Positions 1 through 7,399 are shown, counted from the first letter of the stretch. The stretch: 64,000 nucleotides of DNA from CAYPGT01 sp964512985 (GCA_964512985.1 CAZELI010000002.1:77650-141649), one strand, 5' to 3'. Translations and numbers: made by a program. The notes: generated by a model from the letters alone, not told the origin.

Positions 1-259
1 CAAAATCGTTTTCTACAGATATTCCTAACGCTTGTGCTATTTTAGTTCTCACTCTATCATCTGGTAAAAGTGCAGAGAAAAAAGCTCTAGTCTCTTGATC
101 ACCATAGACCTTATGACTCAAAGGAAGGTTTAGTGAAATGCAATAAGCATCAGGGTTATGAAGCCATTCTTCTGAATAACGAAATGATAAGGATCCCAAA
201 TCTTCTTCAATTAAGATTCCTACATGATTTTCTAATAAAAATACATACATTTCTTGCAT
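1..259 (-). CDS. hipA: HipA-like kinase toxin, N-terminal part (runs off window)
   Basis: The reading frame starts at the ATG at 259, 6 nt after the stop of the HTH gene, and continues past the left edge, so only about 86 residues are visible. They match the N-terminal domain of HipA: a beta-rich start followed by SLNLPLSHK and the FFSALLPDD segment that corresponds to the family's F-x-N/A-LLPEG motif. HipA proteins are Ser/Thr kinases that act as toxins or persistence factors when not held by HipB. The order HipB then HipA on one transcript is the usual one. The kinase core is outside the window, so activity cannot be judged. Confidence 0.8.
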   Translation of the reverse strand, partial: MQEMYVFLLENHVGILIEEDLGSLSFRYSEEWLHNPDAYCISLNLPLSHKVYGDQETRAFFSALLPDDRVRTKIAQALGISVENDF

Positions 260-265
260 GAAAGA

Positions 266-463
266 TTATTTCTCCAGTTTAACCTTGATACCTAGTGCCT
301 TTAGTACATCTAGGGTTTTTTGTAATTGACAGGTTTTTTTACCTTGTTCTAAATTAACAATAAAACGTAATCCTGTTCCAGAAACTCCAGCAAGCTCAGT
401 CTGTGTAAGCTGTTGCTCTTTTCTGGTTACCTTTACAGTTGTTGCTATCTCATTAGTATCCAT
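266..463 (-). CDS. hipB: HipB-like XRE-family antitoxin/repressor
   Basis: This 65-residue protein carries a Cro/XRE helix-turn-helix (VTRKEQQLTQTELAGVSGTG, then a recognition-helix region ending RFIVNLEQGKKT). The length and position just before hipA fit HipB, the antitoxin that binds HipA and represses the operon. Two similar inverted repeats lie directly upstream (464-479 and 514-529), consistent with autoregulation. The C-terminal tail ends LGIKVKLEK, as in many small HipB proteins. The function is inferred from fold and context. Confidence 0.85.
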   Translation of the reverse strand: MDTNEIATTVKVTRKEQQLTQTELAGVSGTGLRFIVNLEQGKKTCQLQKTLDVLKALGIKVKLEK

Positions 464-529
464 TTTACCGTTAGGTAAATTATACCATGATTATGTGTGA
501 AAATAACCATGATTTTACCGATCGGGAAA
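464..529. promoter_or_regulatory. Tandem candidate HipB operators
   Basis: TTTACC-N4-GGTAAA at 464-479 touches the hipB start codon. A near copy, TTTACC-N4-GGGAAA, lies at 514-529. The centres are 50 bp apart, about five helical turns, so both would face the same side of the DNA. A repeated ACCATGATT (484-492 and 507-515) lies between them. Inverted repeats at a hipBA promoter are the expected HipB binding sites; binding here is inferred. Confidence 0.6.
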
Positions 530-540
530 ATTTAAGAGGT

Positions 541-1686
541 TTAAGATATGGCTTTAATTATATCTTCCGGCTTAATTAAATCCGCTATAGAATTCACTTT
601 TATCAGTTCTTTACCTGCTAGTAGTGGTCTGATGATTTCGGCGTATTGTCCTGTGGCATTCACTTCGGGGATAATTACTTTAGTAGAGTTAGCAATAGCT
701 TCCTTGATAGCATTCTCAGGTACGGGAAATAAACTGTAAATAGTTAAGTGGTTAACTAAAATTCCTTGTCTGCGAGCGGTTTTAATAGCTTCGCGACTAG
801 AGAGGTCTGAAGCTAAGAAGCTAATGATAGTAGTAGTTGCACCTGGTTCTAAGTCAAGCTTGTATTCAGAGATATCATCTACATTCTCTTCTATCTTGGC
901 TCTAAGGTGTTTTATCACTTCCATTACTTCTGGAGAGTCTTTTAGTAAACGTCCTGCTTTGTCATGAGTAGAGGCTGTCGCTACCACTCTATCAGCAGTG
1001 CCAATGCCAGCTGCCACAAACTCTGGTACTTCGTTTAATTGATTGAAGTTATAAGTTTTATAAGGTCTAGTGTCATCAATATTACGGTAAGTTCGTTCAA
1101 TGATTTCTAGAGATGATTTTTGCTTTTCGAATTCTTCTACAGAAATATTAGTAGAAGACATGAGTATATCCTTCTCTGTGAGCAAGATTACAGGGGTGCG
1201 ATATTTCTCTGAACAATTAATAGCCTTAATAGTAGTCTCGTAACAATTAAAGATCGAGCTTGGGGCAAAGACTGGTATTTGGAAGCCACCTGATATAAGA
1301 CTCTGTACGAAACTGATATCACCCTCGGCAGATTGAGTAGCAGCGCCTGTACTTGGACCTAGTCTTTGACCTAGGACTATTAATACTGGAATTTCTGTAG
1401 TGAAAGCGTAACCAATGCTCTCTACCATTAAGCTCAATCCTGGTGCAGCTGTGGCGGTCATAGATTTAGCGCCGCGCATGCTTGCACCGATACACATTGC
1501 GAGTGCCGAGATCTCATCTGATGCACCGATAGCAAGCTTACCCTCGGCTTGCAATTTATTAAGCATGGCAGTATACACACTAGAAGCTGGAGTGATTGGA
1601 TATCCAGCAAAGAAATTTATCCCAGCGTCTATAGCAGCTCTACTAATTAGCTCCGCGCCAGTGATGATTTCTTGTTTATTGATCAT
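541..1686 (-). CDS. korA: 2-oxoacid:ferredoxin oxidoreductase, alpha subunit (KorA-type)
   Basis: The 381-residue protein has the pyrimidine-binding/transketolase-like domain of KorA (GYPITPASS near residue 30, TATAAPGLSLMVE near residue 80) and a C-terminal transketolase-C-like domain (TTIISFLASDLSSREAIK). The length fits the separate alpha subunit of 2-oxoglutarate/2-ketoisovalerate:ferredoxin oxidoreductases, which decarboxylate 2-oxoacids to acyl-CoA and reduce ferredoxin. The beta subunit that carries thiamine diphosphate normally sits next to it but is not in this window. The start at 1686 overlaps the 3' end of hepT by 11 nt, so the gene lies between two toxin-antitoxin modules. The exact 2-oxoacid substrate is uncertain. 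Confidence 0.85.
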   Translation of the reverse strand: MINKQEIITGAELISRAAIDAGINFFAGYPITPASSVYTAMLNKLQAEGKLAIGASDEISALAMCIGASMRGAKSMTATAAPGLSLMVESIGYAFTTEIPVLIVLGQRLGPSTGAATQSAEGDISFVQSLISGGFQIPVFAPSSIFNCYETTIKAINCSEKYRTPVILLTEKDILMSSTNISVEEFEKQKSSLEIIERTYRNIDDTRPYKTYNFNQLNEVPEFVAAGIGTADRVVATASTHDKAGRLLKDSPEVMEVIKHLRAKIEENVDDISEYKLDLEPGATTTIISFLASDLSSREAIKTARRQGILVNHLTIYSLFPVPENAIKEAIANSTKVIIPEVNATGQYAEIIRPLLAGKELIKVNSIADLIKPEDIIKAIS

Positions 1687-1999
1687 GTAATCTTTTAATT
1701 TCTAATTCCAGTGGATCTATACTATTCTCTATAATTCTTAAAACTGCGTCCCAGTCAAGTTCATGATAAACATGAACAGCTACGTTTCTAAATGCAATGA
1801 TTTGTTTGTAGTCAATGTTTTGGATATTAGATTGCGTAGCTGCGCTCATTGACCTAACAGCCTCACCAATAATCTCTAAATATTTTAAAAGAGCATATCT
1901 ATAATGATGATCACGATAGTATCGTTCTATATTAAAATCATCTTTGATAAGTTGAATATAAATTAAAATATCATCTAATCTTTCTTTATCAGATCGCAT
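1676..1999 (-). CDS. hepT: HepT-like HEPN toxin (DUF86)
   Basis: The 107-residue all-helical protein has the DUF86/HEPN signature, including R-X4-H-X-Y at residues 71-78 (RNVAVHVY). In characterised HepT toxins this is the RNase active site and the tyrosine that the partner MntA adenylylates. It overlaps the upstream mntA by 25 nt and runs into korA, so the three are probably co-transcribed. It is predicted to be a cytoplasmic RNase toxin neutralised by MntA. All motif residues are present, so it looks intact. Confidence 0.85.
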   Translation of the reverse strand: MRSDKERLDDILIYIQLIKDDFNIERYYRDHHYRYALLKYLEIIGEAVRSMSAATQSNIQNIDYKQIIAFRNVAVHVYHELDWDAVLRIIENSIDPLELEIKRLHDQ

Positions 2000-2286
2000 A
2001 GTGGTATTGCCTCAGATAATATTTGATCACGAAGTTTAGGTTTTAGATATTTTTCACTCGCAACATCAACTTTTTTACCTAGTAATTCTTCAAGATCAGT
2101 TACGAACCCACCAGGGAACCAAGGACTGCTTTTTCCTCCTAATGTGTACATAAAATCAAAATCACTTTTGGCATCATAGTCACCTCTAGCTACTGAACCG
2201 AAAATTTTTAAATTAAGAGCGCCATGATGTTTCCCAATATCTATGATTTTTTGAGCATTTTTTCTTAATAACTCCAAGTGATCCAT
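1975..2286 (-). CDS. mntA: MntA-like minimal nucleotidyltransferase antitoxin
   Basis: This 103-residue protein has the minimal nucleotidyltransferase motif GS-x10-D-x-D: G30-S31 and D42/D44 in KIFGSVARGDYDAKSDFDF. MntA proteins adenylylate the tyrosine of HepT and so neutralise it. A TATAAT box at 2293-2298 (reverse strand) ends only 6 nt before the ATG, so the module appears to have its own promoter directly after the ald stop codon, with little or no leader. The gene overlaps hepT by 25 nt, the normal antitoxin-first order. Confidence 0.85.
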   Translation of the reverse strand: MDHLELLRKNAQKIIDIGKHHGALNLKIFGSVARGDYDAKSDFDFMYTLGGKSSPWFPGGFVTDLEELLGKKVDVASEKYLKPKLRDQILSEAIPLCDLIKKD

Positions 2287-2300
2287 ATCTATATTATAAC

Positions 2301-3377
2301 CTAACTCAGCTTAATCAAAAGCTTCCCGTGAGAAATATTCAGACCTTTCTTGAATCCAGCATCTTCTTCGAGTGCATCAAGTCCCTTCTCTGCAAGCCTA
2401 ATTAAATATGGCATAGTAGAGTTACAAAGTGCTTGGGTACTGGTGTTAGGGACTGCTCCTGGCATATTGGCTACTCCGTAATGCAGCACATTGTGTTTAA
2501 CAATAATTGGATGTTCATGGCTGGTAACTTCACTAGTCTCTATGCAACCACCTTGATCTACAGCTACGTCTACTATCACTGAACCATATTTCATATCACG
2601 TACCATATCTTCGGTAACGAGCATTGGCGCTTTCATTCCAGTGATCAATGCCGCTCCAATAACTAGGTCTGAGCGAGTCACTGATTCTTCTATCGCTGAA
2701 GATGTACTGTAGATAGTTGTAACTCTACTGCCATAGAGTTCGTCAATTCTGCCAAGTGCATGTATGTTCTTGTCAAAGACATGGACATAGGCGCCCATAC
2801 CAACAGCGATCTTAATAGCAGAAGCTCCTACTATACCAGCACCAAGTACCGTAACTATGCCTTGTGGCACTCCTGATGCGCCTCCGAGCAATATGCCGCG
2901 TCCTGGATGAGTAGCACCGATTCCACGTTCTAAATATCTAGCTCCGATCTGTACTGCCATGCGTCCCGCTATCTCAGACATGGGTTTGAGTAAGGGTAAT
3001 CTTCCGTATGCATCTTCTATGGTCTCGTAAGCAATACAATGCGCGCCTGTATCTTCTAGACTATGCACTAGATGCGGGTCAGCAGCTAGGTGTAAATAGG
3101 TGAATAAAATTTGATCTTCTCTAAGTAGCTTAAACTCTGGTTCTAGTGGTTGTTTCACCTTAACAATAAGGTCTGCAGTTTTAAATATTTCTTCTGCACT
3201 ATCAAGTATAGTTGCGCCACATCGCACAAAATCTTCATCATGAAAACTACTTCCGAGCCCTGCTTGAGTTTCTACATAAATTTCATGACCAAGCTCTGTG
3301 AGTGTCCTAGTCCAAGCTGGTGTCATGGCGACACGGTTCTCATTAGCCAAAATCTCTTTAGGTACGCCTATTTTCAT
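2301..3377 (-). CDS. ald: Alanine dehydrogenase
   Basis: About 358 residues beginning MKIGVPKEI, the standard start of alanine dehydrogenases; the frame is open to a GTG at 3404, but the ATG at 3377 fits the family. The enzyme interconverts L-alanine and pyruvate using NAD. Recognisable parts are the substrate region (RVAMTP; KVKQP), MSEIAGRMA, the Rossmann motif VLGAGIVGASA with the acidic end of the fold in VHVFDKN, and the C-terminal NMPGAVPNTSTQAL. It lies downstream of a small unknown gene and upstream of the MntA/HepT module, which has its own promoter. Confidence 0.95.
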   Translation of the reverse strand: MKIGVPKEILANENRVAMTPAWTRTLTELGHEIYVETQAGLGSSFHDEDFVRCGATILDSAEEIFKTADLIVKVKQPLEPEFKLLREDQILFTYLHLAADPHLVHSLEDTGAHCIAYETIEDAYGRLPLLKPMSEIAGRMAVQIGARYLERGIGATHPGRGILLGGASGVPQGIVTVLGAGIVGASAIKIAVGMGAYVHVFDKNIHALGRIDELYGSRVTTIYSTSSAIEESVTRSDLVIGAALITGMKAPMLVTEDMVRDMKYGSVIVDVAVDQGGCIETSEVTSHEHPIIVKHNVLHYGVANMPGAVPNTSTQALCNSTMPYLIRLAEKGLDALEEDAGFKKGLNISHGKLLIKLS

Positions 3378-3403
3378 AACTATTAAAGTTATACCCAAGC
3401 CCA

Positions 3404-3613
3404 CTAGGCGGTAATTATATGAGCAATTCCTAGATTTTCATCAAATTCTATAACGACATTGTTTTTAATTGGTTTATTATCAGCTTTAGCAAATTTAGGT
3501 CTAGAGGATTCTCTATCCTGATCCTCAGTATCTGACAGATTGTTTTTAATTCTCAAGAGAAATTCTTTCATCTCTTTTTGACCATCTATATCAAATAGCT
3601 TCTTATCTATCAT
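3404..3613 (-). CDS. Small hypothetical protein (69 aa)
   Basis: This 69-residue hydrophilic frame starts MIDKKLFDIDGQKEMKEF and ends DENLGIAHIITA. Its stop lies 26 bp before the chosen start of ald, so it could share the ald transcript. No domain is recognised. An AGGGTAAACA stretch before the ATG could act as a weak ribosome binding site. Real coding status is likely but not certain; the function is unknown. Confidence 0.5.
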   Translation of the reverse strand: MIDKKLFDIDGQKEMKEFLLRIKNNLSDTEDQDRESSRPKFAKADNKPIKNNVVIEFDENLGIAHIITA

Positions 3614-3712
3614 TGTTTACCCTATGAGTTTGTCCCCTTACTCACGAGTATATATAGATTTAATAATCCAGCTATTTATAGGAAATTAGTTAACCAGGGC
3701 TTAATAATCCAA

Positions 3713-3803
3713 TAAAAAAGCTCCCTTTTTGGGGAGCTTTTTATTACTTAAAATAGACACAACCGTCACAACACAAGGCCATGACGGGGGGGATTCTTGT
3801 GTC
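3713..3803 (-). ncRNA. Candidate small RNA with C-rich bulge
   Basis: On the minus strand a TATAAT box (3809-3814) is followed about 7 nt later by a roughly 90-nt stretch with no open frame that ends in a strong intrinsic terminator. The RNA would fold into one long hairpin (3755-3804): outer stem AGACACAA/TTGTGTCT, inner stem CCGTCA/TGACGG, and between them on the 5' side an unpaired GAATCCCCC bulge. The terminator at 3715-3742 then has a run of six U. The element lies between two divergent genes, so it terminates no known mRNA, which favours an independent RNA. The exposed C-run could pair with G-rich Shine-Dalgarno sequences. I recognise no known RNA family. Confidence 0.5.
3715..3742. terminator. 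Bidirectional intrinsic terminator
   Basis: A 10-bp perfect stem, AAAAAGCTCC/GGAGCTTTTT, with a run of T on both strands. It most plausibly ends the candidate small RNA transcribed on the minus strand. Confidence 0.75.
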
Positions 3804-3955
3804 TGTACATTATATTACTATAACTTATTAGGAAAATCAAGTCTTTTTGTGAAAACTATATATATTTTTTTTAATTTTGCTTGCTTTAACCTCTAATTAA
3901 CCTTCTTATGTTAAATCAATTTTGACGTTCAATAACCAAAAACAAGGAGGGAATT

Positions 3956-4366
3956 ATGAAAAGTCATTTAAAATTACTAGTATTAGGTTTGTTGTTAAGT
4001 TTATCTGTGCTGAATAGTCCAAAAGCGCTGGCTTGGAGTAATCCAACTGTTGGACTTGCTGATGCCGGGACTTTAATTGATATAACCCAAGTACATGATA
4101 ATCCAATAAGAGTTGAGCCAATAGGAACTCTACCGATAACAGTACCTACTAATCCAACTATTGGGCTTGCTGATGCCGGGACTTTAATTGATATAACCCA
4201 AGAACATGACCCAATAGAAACAATACGAGTAGAAGTACCAACAAGACCAACAAGCGATACTGTTTGTGGTGGATTAGAAGACCTTGTGGTTCTTGCTGTC
4301 CAGAGTGGCAACACAGAGCTTGCTTCTGGTTTAATTCAAATTATGGCTGTCTATGGTTGTTCTTAA
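3956..4366 (+). CDS. Secreted protein with internal duplication
   Basis: A 136-residue protein with a typical Sec signal peptide (basic MKSHLK, hydrophobic LLVLGLLLSLSVL, probable cleavage after KALA near residue 26). The mature part holds two copies of NPTxGLADAGTLIDITQxHD, 37 residues apart, then a C-terminal part with two cysteines (C104 and C135 approximately) that could form a disulphide. It has one of the strongest ribosome binding sites in the window (AAGGAGGG) and its own terminator just after it, so it is a single-gene unit. No known domain is recognised; the role is unknown but extracytoplasmic. Confidence 0.75.
   Translation: MKSHLKLLVLGLLLSLSVLNSPKALAWSNPTVGLADAGTLIDITQVHDNPIRVEPIGTLPITVPTNPTIGLADAGTLIDITQEHDPIETIRVEVPTRPTSDTVCGGLEDLVVLAVQSGNTELASGLIQIMAVYGCS
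4040..4209 (+). repeat. Internal 111-bp duplication in the secreted-protein gene
   Basis: A 59-nt segment at 4040-4098 recurs at 4151-4209 with only three differences. The offset is 111 bp (37 codons), so the frame is kept. The near-identity at DNA level indicates a recent tandem duplication. Confidence 0.9.
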
Positions 4367-4390
4367 AGAACTGTTCAATCTTAATTTTTA

Positions 4391-4425
4391 AAGAGCGACA
4401 CTTAATTAAGTAGTCGCTCTTTTTT
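4391..4425 (+). terminator. Intrinsic terminator after the secreted-protein gene
   Basis: Stem AGAGCGAC (4392-4399) with GTCGCTCT (4413-4420), followed by a run of T. It lies 25 nt after the stop codon of the secreted-protein gene and before the convergent nucleotidyltransferase gene. Confidence 0.85.
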
Positions 4426-4448
4426 CTTACTGCCGATAAGCAATATCG

Positions 4449-5525
4449 TTAAAAACGCTTAATTTTATTGGTTTCGGCGATTAAAACTTGATTGTTAATA
4501 CTTTGGTTTGCTGGGATTTGAGTTCCAGAACCAATAATACAATCTTCAACCCTAGTATTCTCTCCAATAACCACATTATCCCAAATAATACAATCTTTAA
4601 TAATGACATTCTTGCCAATTTGAGTACCAGCTCCTATCTCATTAAAACCTTCAATACTAGCAGTGGGGTCAATTACAGCACTAGGGTCAATAGACTCTAA
4701 GAAATCAAGATTTACTCTACCTTCTGTTATATCTTGAACACTTTTAATGTATTGAGCTGGAGTTCCTAAATCTGCCCAATAAGTTTGAGGGTCTATAGCG
4801 ATAGCTTGAATATATTCACCTGCTGCAAGCAGCTTAGGGAATAGATCGCGTGCGATGTCGTACTTAGGAGCTTCTTCTCGAGAAGGAATAAACTCATAAA
4901 TCCTTGGTTCAAAAAAATATATTCCCGTGTTAGCCCAATTAGAGAGTGCTTCGCTGGCTTTGGGCTTCTCTTGAAATTTAACTATGCGATTAGGACGATT
5001 GCCCTTATTATCGACTAAAGCTTCAGTTACTATTACACCAAACTCACTAGTATCCTTAACTTGCATTTGTGCAACTGTTGCTAAGCAGTCATACTTCACT
5101 ACGGCTTCTTTATGCTTGAGATATAAATCAGTTAGATCTATGTCAGTGAGCGCATCTCCCATAATGATACAGGCCGTAGACTGTTTCAAGAAATCTTGGC
5201 ATAATCTGATACCACCAGCAACTCCAGAGAGATTCTCTTCGTAAATAAACTGAATATTGATTCCTTCTCGTTCTTGAATATCTTTAAACTGTTCATGGAT
5301 TTGCTTAGCGAGATGGTGAGTATTAGAGATGACATTCGTGATGCCGTGACTCTTGAGTAAGAGTAATATATGATCCATTATCGTTCTGCCACCTATTTTA
5401 ATAAGAGGTTTGGGCACAGTATCACTTAATGGCTGTAGTCTAGATCCGACTCCTGCTGCTAATACCATTGCTCGTATGGGGTCTTTAATCATGGTTTGAA
5501 TTCTAGCATCTTTAGACTTGCTCAT
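4449..5525 (-). CDS. Sugar-phosphate nucleotidyltransferase with hexapeptide tail
   Basis: 358 residues. The N-terminal nucleotidyltransferase domain opens with AMVLAAGVGSRLQPLSD and has KPLIKIGGRTIMDH, the classic sugar-1-phosphate nucleotidylyltransferase signature. The C-terminal 80 residues are a left-handed beta-helix tail with hexapeptide repeats (IGAGTQIGKNVIIKDCIIWDNVVIGENTRVEDCIIG). This matches mannose-1-phosphate guanylyltransferase or glucose-1-phosphate thymidylyltransferase relatives that make activated sugars for surface polysaccharides. The exact sugar and nucleotide cannot be read from the sequence. The start at 5525 or an internal ATG near 5492 are both possible. Confidence 0.85.
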   Translation of the reverse strand: MSKSKDARIQTMIKDPIRAMVLAAGVGSRLQPLSDTVPKPLIKIGGRTIMDHILLLLKSHGITNVISNTHHLAKQIHEQFKDIQEREGINIQFIYEENLSGVAGGIRLCQDFLKQSTACIIMGDALTDIDLTDLYLKHKEAVVKYDCLATVAQMQVKDTSEFGVIVTEALVDNKGNRPNRIVKFQEKPKASEALSNWANTGIYFFEPRIYEFIPSREEAPKYDIARDLFPKLLAAGEYIQAIAIDPQTYWADLGTPAQYIKSVQDITEGRVNLDFLESIDPSAVIDPTASIEGFNEIGAGTQIGKNVIIKDCIIWDNVVIGENTRVEDCIIGSGTQIPANQSINNQVLIAETNKIKRF

Positions 5526-5678
5526 AAATTGCCCATAACTTTGTTATGCTCGTCCCTCGCCATCCTCATTTATGTATAATAAACTCCGGTGGCTCGGGAC
5601 TCGCATGCCTCGTTCTGGACAATTTCTGAACAAGTCTATTACTACCTTTTTCGGGATACTTGAGTATAATTAGCTCAT

Positions 5679-6701
5679 ATGATAGACAACAATGATAAAA
5701 GAAGAGAATCAATTATTGCAGCTGTCTTAGTAAGTTTTTGTTTGATTTCTTTAGTGATGGGTTTGTTTCTGATAAAGAAAAACACTGATCTGGTTAATAA
5801 TGATAAAGCTAAACTTATGGCTAATTTAAGTGGTGATAAGGTTGCTGTTATTGGTTTAGAAGGGGTTATCTTTGATAGTTTTCGTACTCGTTCGGCGTTT
5901 AAAAATATTCTCAATGTTGCCTATGTTAAAAAGGAATTAGATAAAGCTTTAGAAGATCCGCATACCAAAGCTGTGATACTTAGAATGAATAGTCCTGGTG
6001 GAACAGTGGCTGCTAGCCAAGAATTATATCAAACGGTAATGAAATTTAAAAACTCAGGTAAGCCAGTGGTGGTCTCCATGAGTGATGTATGCGCCAGTGG
6101 TTGTTATTATATAGCAAGTGCTACTGATTATATTGTCGCTAATCCTGGAACTATTACAGGCAGTATTGGTGTTATAAGTTCTGGTTTGAATTTTAAAGGT
6201 TTACTTGATAAGCTCGGTATCGTTGATCAAACTTTTAAAGCGGGTAAATTTAAAGATCTCGGTTCAGGTACTAGAATATTGACTGAAGATGAGAAGAAAA
6301 TTTTGAATGAATTACTACTAGATAGCTACGATCAATTCTTAGATGATGTAGAGAAGGGGCGTGGTATAGAAAGAGCGGTACTTGATGAACTGGCTCAGGG
6401 ATTGGTTTATACTGGTAGGCAAGCTTTAGCGGTAGATTTAGTGGATGAACTTGGTTCTTATGAAGATACTAAGCTTGTTGTTAAAAAACTTCTCAAAGAA
6501 AAATATTCATATAGTAAAAGTAAAGCAGATAGTATTAAGTTTGAAGAGACTTGGAAAGCTAATAAACTATCGAACTTCGATGACATCTTTGATTTGGGTA
6601 TGTCTAAAGCGTTTTCTAAACTCGGTTTAGATCTTAGTGCAGATGCTGGAGTTAATCCTTTATTTGGAACGCAACATCAAGTTTGGTGGCTAATGCCATA
6701 A
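5679..6701 (+). CDS. sppA: Signal peptide peptidase SppA (short type)
   Basis: 340 residues: a cytoplasmic basic start, one membrane helix (about residues 12-31), then an S49 peptidase domain. The likely catalytic pair is visible as Ser140 in DVCASGCYYIA and Lys192 in GKFKDLGSGT, after the strand motif LRMNSPGGTV. The length fits the single-domain SppA of Gram-positive bacteria and cyanobacteria, which degrades cut signal peptides in the membrane. A TATAAT box at 5665-5670 ends 8 nt before the ATG, so the mRNA probably begins at or next to the start codon. Confidence 0.92.
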   Translation: MIDNNDKRRESIIAAVLVSFCLISLVMGLFLIKKNTDLVNNDKAKLMANLSGDKVAVIGLEGVIFDSFRTRSAFKNILNVAYVKKELDKALEDPHTKAVILRMNSPGGTVAASQELYQTVMKFKNSGKPVVVSMSDVCASGCYYIASATDYIVANPGTITGSIGVISSGLNFKGLLDKLGIVDQTFKAGKFKDLGSGTRILTEDEKKILNELLLDSYDQFLDDVEKGRGIERAVLDELAQGLVYTGRQALAVDLVDELGSYEDTKLVVKKLLKEKYSYSKSKADSIKFEETWKANKLSNFDDIFDLGMSKAFSKLGLDLSADAGVNPLFGTQHQVWWLMP

Positions 6702-6754
6702 GTTATGAATGGATTAAGAACATTTTCTGTAATTTAACCGTCTCTTAACTCAAA

Positions 6755-6772
6755 TCCTCTTTATGAGAGGCT
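6755..6772 (+). terminator. Weak hairpin after sppA
   Basis: CCTCT/AGAGG with a 5-nt loop (6756-6770), followed only by CTTTG. It could be a weak terminator of sppA; the poor T-run keeps confidence low. Confidence 0.3.
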
Positions 6773-6859
6773 TTGTACAAGTATGATTTGCGCTAATATC
6801 GGAGATTCGCTATAATCATATTAAGATAGATAAGAGTCACTTTATTGGGAACGGTGTTG

Positions 6860-7342
6860 ATGTTAAGTACCAAACAAAAAAAACTAAGAGATTTAAATAA
6901 AGACAATGCTTCTAATTTGGAGACTTATCAAGTTAGAAAGCTTGCTAACCAATATGATCGTGATAGAGTAGCGGAGCTATGGGCTAATTTAACCATGGTG
7001 CAACAGATGAGGGGCAATGCTCATTGGTTAGATGAAGCTAATAAATCTGAACTTAAATGGAAAGAGTTTATTGAGAAATTAACGAAGAGAAGAGGATCTA
7101 GGGTTATTGTATTTGAAAACGCAGAAGAGATCTTTGGGTTCTCTTACATGTTAATAGAACCTCTCAATGCTAATAATCCTAAACGTAAAACTCAAACCAA
7201 GGCAGTTATTAAAGAATTATACTTAGAACCAGCTTACAGAAAGCAAGCGCGGGATATTGAACTAGCAGAAATGATGCGTGATTGTATTGGCGATATGGGA
7301 ATAGATTTCGTTGAGTTTGATGTTAAGGATTTAGATATTTAA
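6860..7342 (+). CDS. GNAT-fold protein with degenerate acetyl-CoA loop
   Basis: About 160 residues. The order of elements fits a GNAT acetyltransferase: VRKLANQYDRDRVAELW at the start, strands in SRVIVFENAEEIFGFSYML, then VIKELYLEPAYRKQARDIELAEMM, where the family has its acetyl-CoA loop (R-x-x-G-x-G/A). Here the glycines are replaced (YRKQARDIE), so cofactor binding may be altered or lost. The frame extends upstream to a TTG at 6845, but the ATG at 6860 (MLSTKQKK) is preferred. A TATAAT box lies near 6811. Substrate unknown. Confidence 0.6.
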   Translation: MLSTKQKKLRDLNKDNASNLETYQVRKLANQYDRDRVAELWANLTMVQQMRGNAHWLDEANKSELKWKEFIEKLTKRRGSRVIVFENAEEIFGFSYMLIEPLNANNPKRKTQTKAVIKELYLEPAYRKQARDIELAEMMRDCIGDMGIDFVEFDVKDLDI

Positions 7343-7343
7343 T

Positions 7344-7394
7344 AGTGGATCCTTACGTCGTCCGTCTTCACTTCGTTACGACGGACAGGATGAC
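7344..7394. repeat. Family A palindromic repeat, half element
   Basis: Begins AGTGGATCCTTACGTCG and ends CAGGATGACG, the two conserved ends of the family also seen at 36391-36501, 37995-38039, 41234-41344 and (short form) 41903-41942. It fills the gap between the convergent GNAT-like gene and hisH, lying 1 nt after one stop codon and 5 nt before the other. An internal inverted repeat (CGTCCGTC and GACGGACA parts) can form a hairpin. Confidence 0.85.
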
Positions 7395-7399
7395 GAATT

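Noticed and set aside
1676..2301. Flanking duplication around the MntA/HepT module like that at hppA
   Set aside because: The ald 3' end and the korA 5' end were compared by eye and show no repeat.
2301..3404. GTG at 3404 as the start of alanine dehydrogenase
   Set aside because: It would add nine residues (MGLGITLIV) not seen in the family, whose members begin MKIGVPKE; ATG 3377 fits.
5535..5640. GC-richer stretch between the nucleotidyltransferase and sppA as a further repeat family
   Set aside because: GTCCCTCGCC and GGCTCGGGAC can pair only imperfectly, and I found no second copy in the window.
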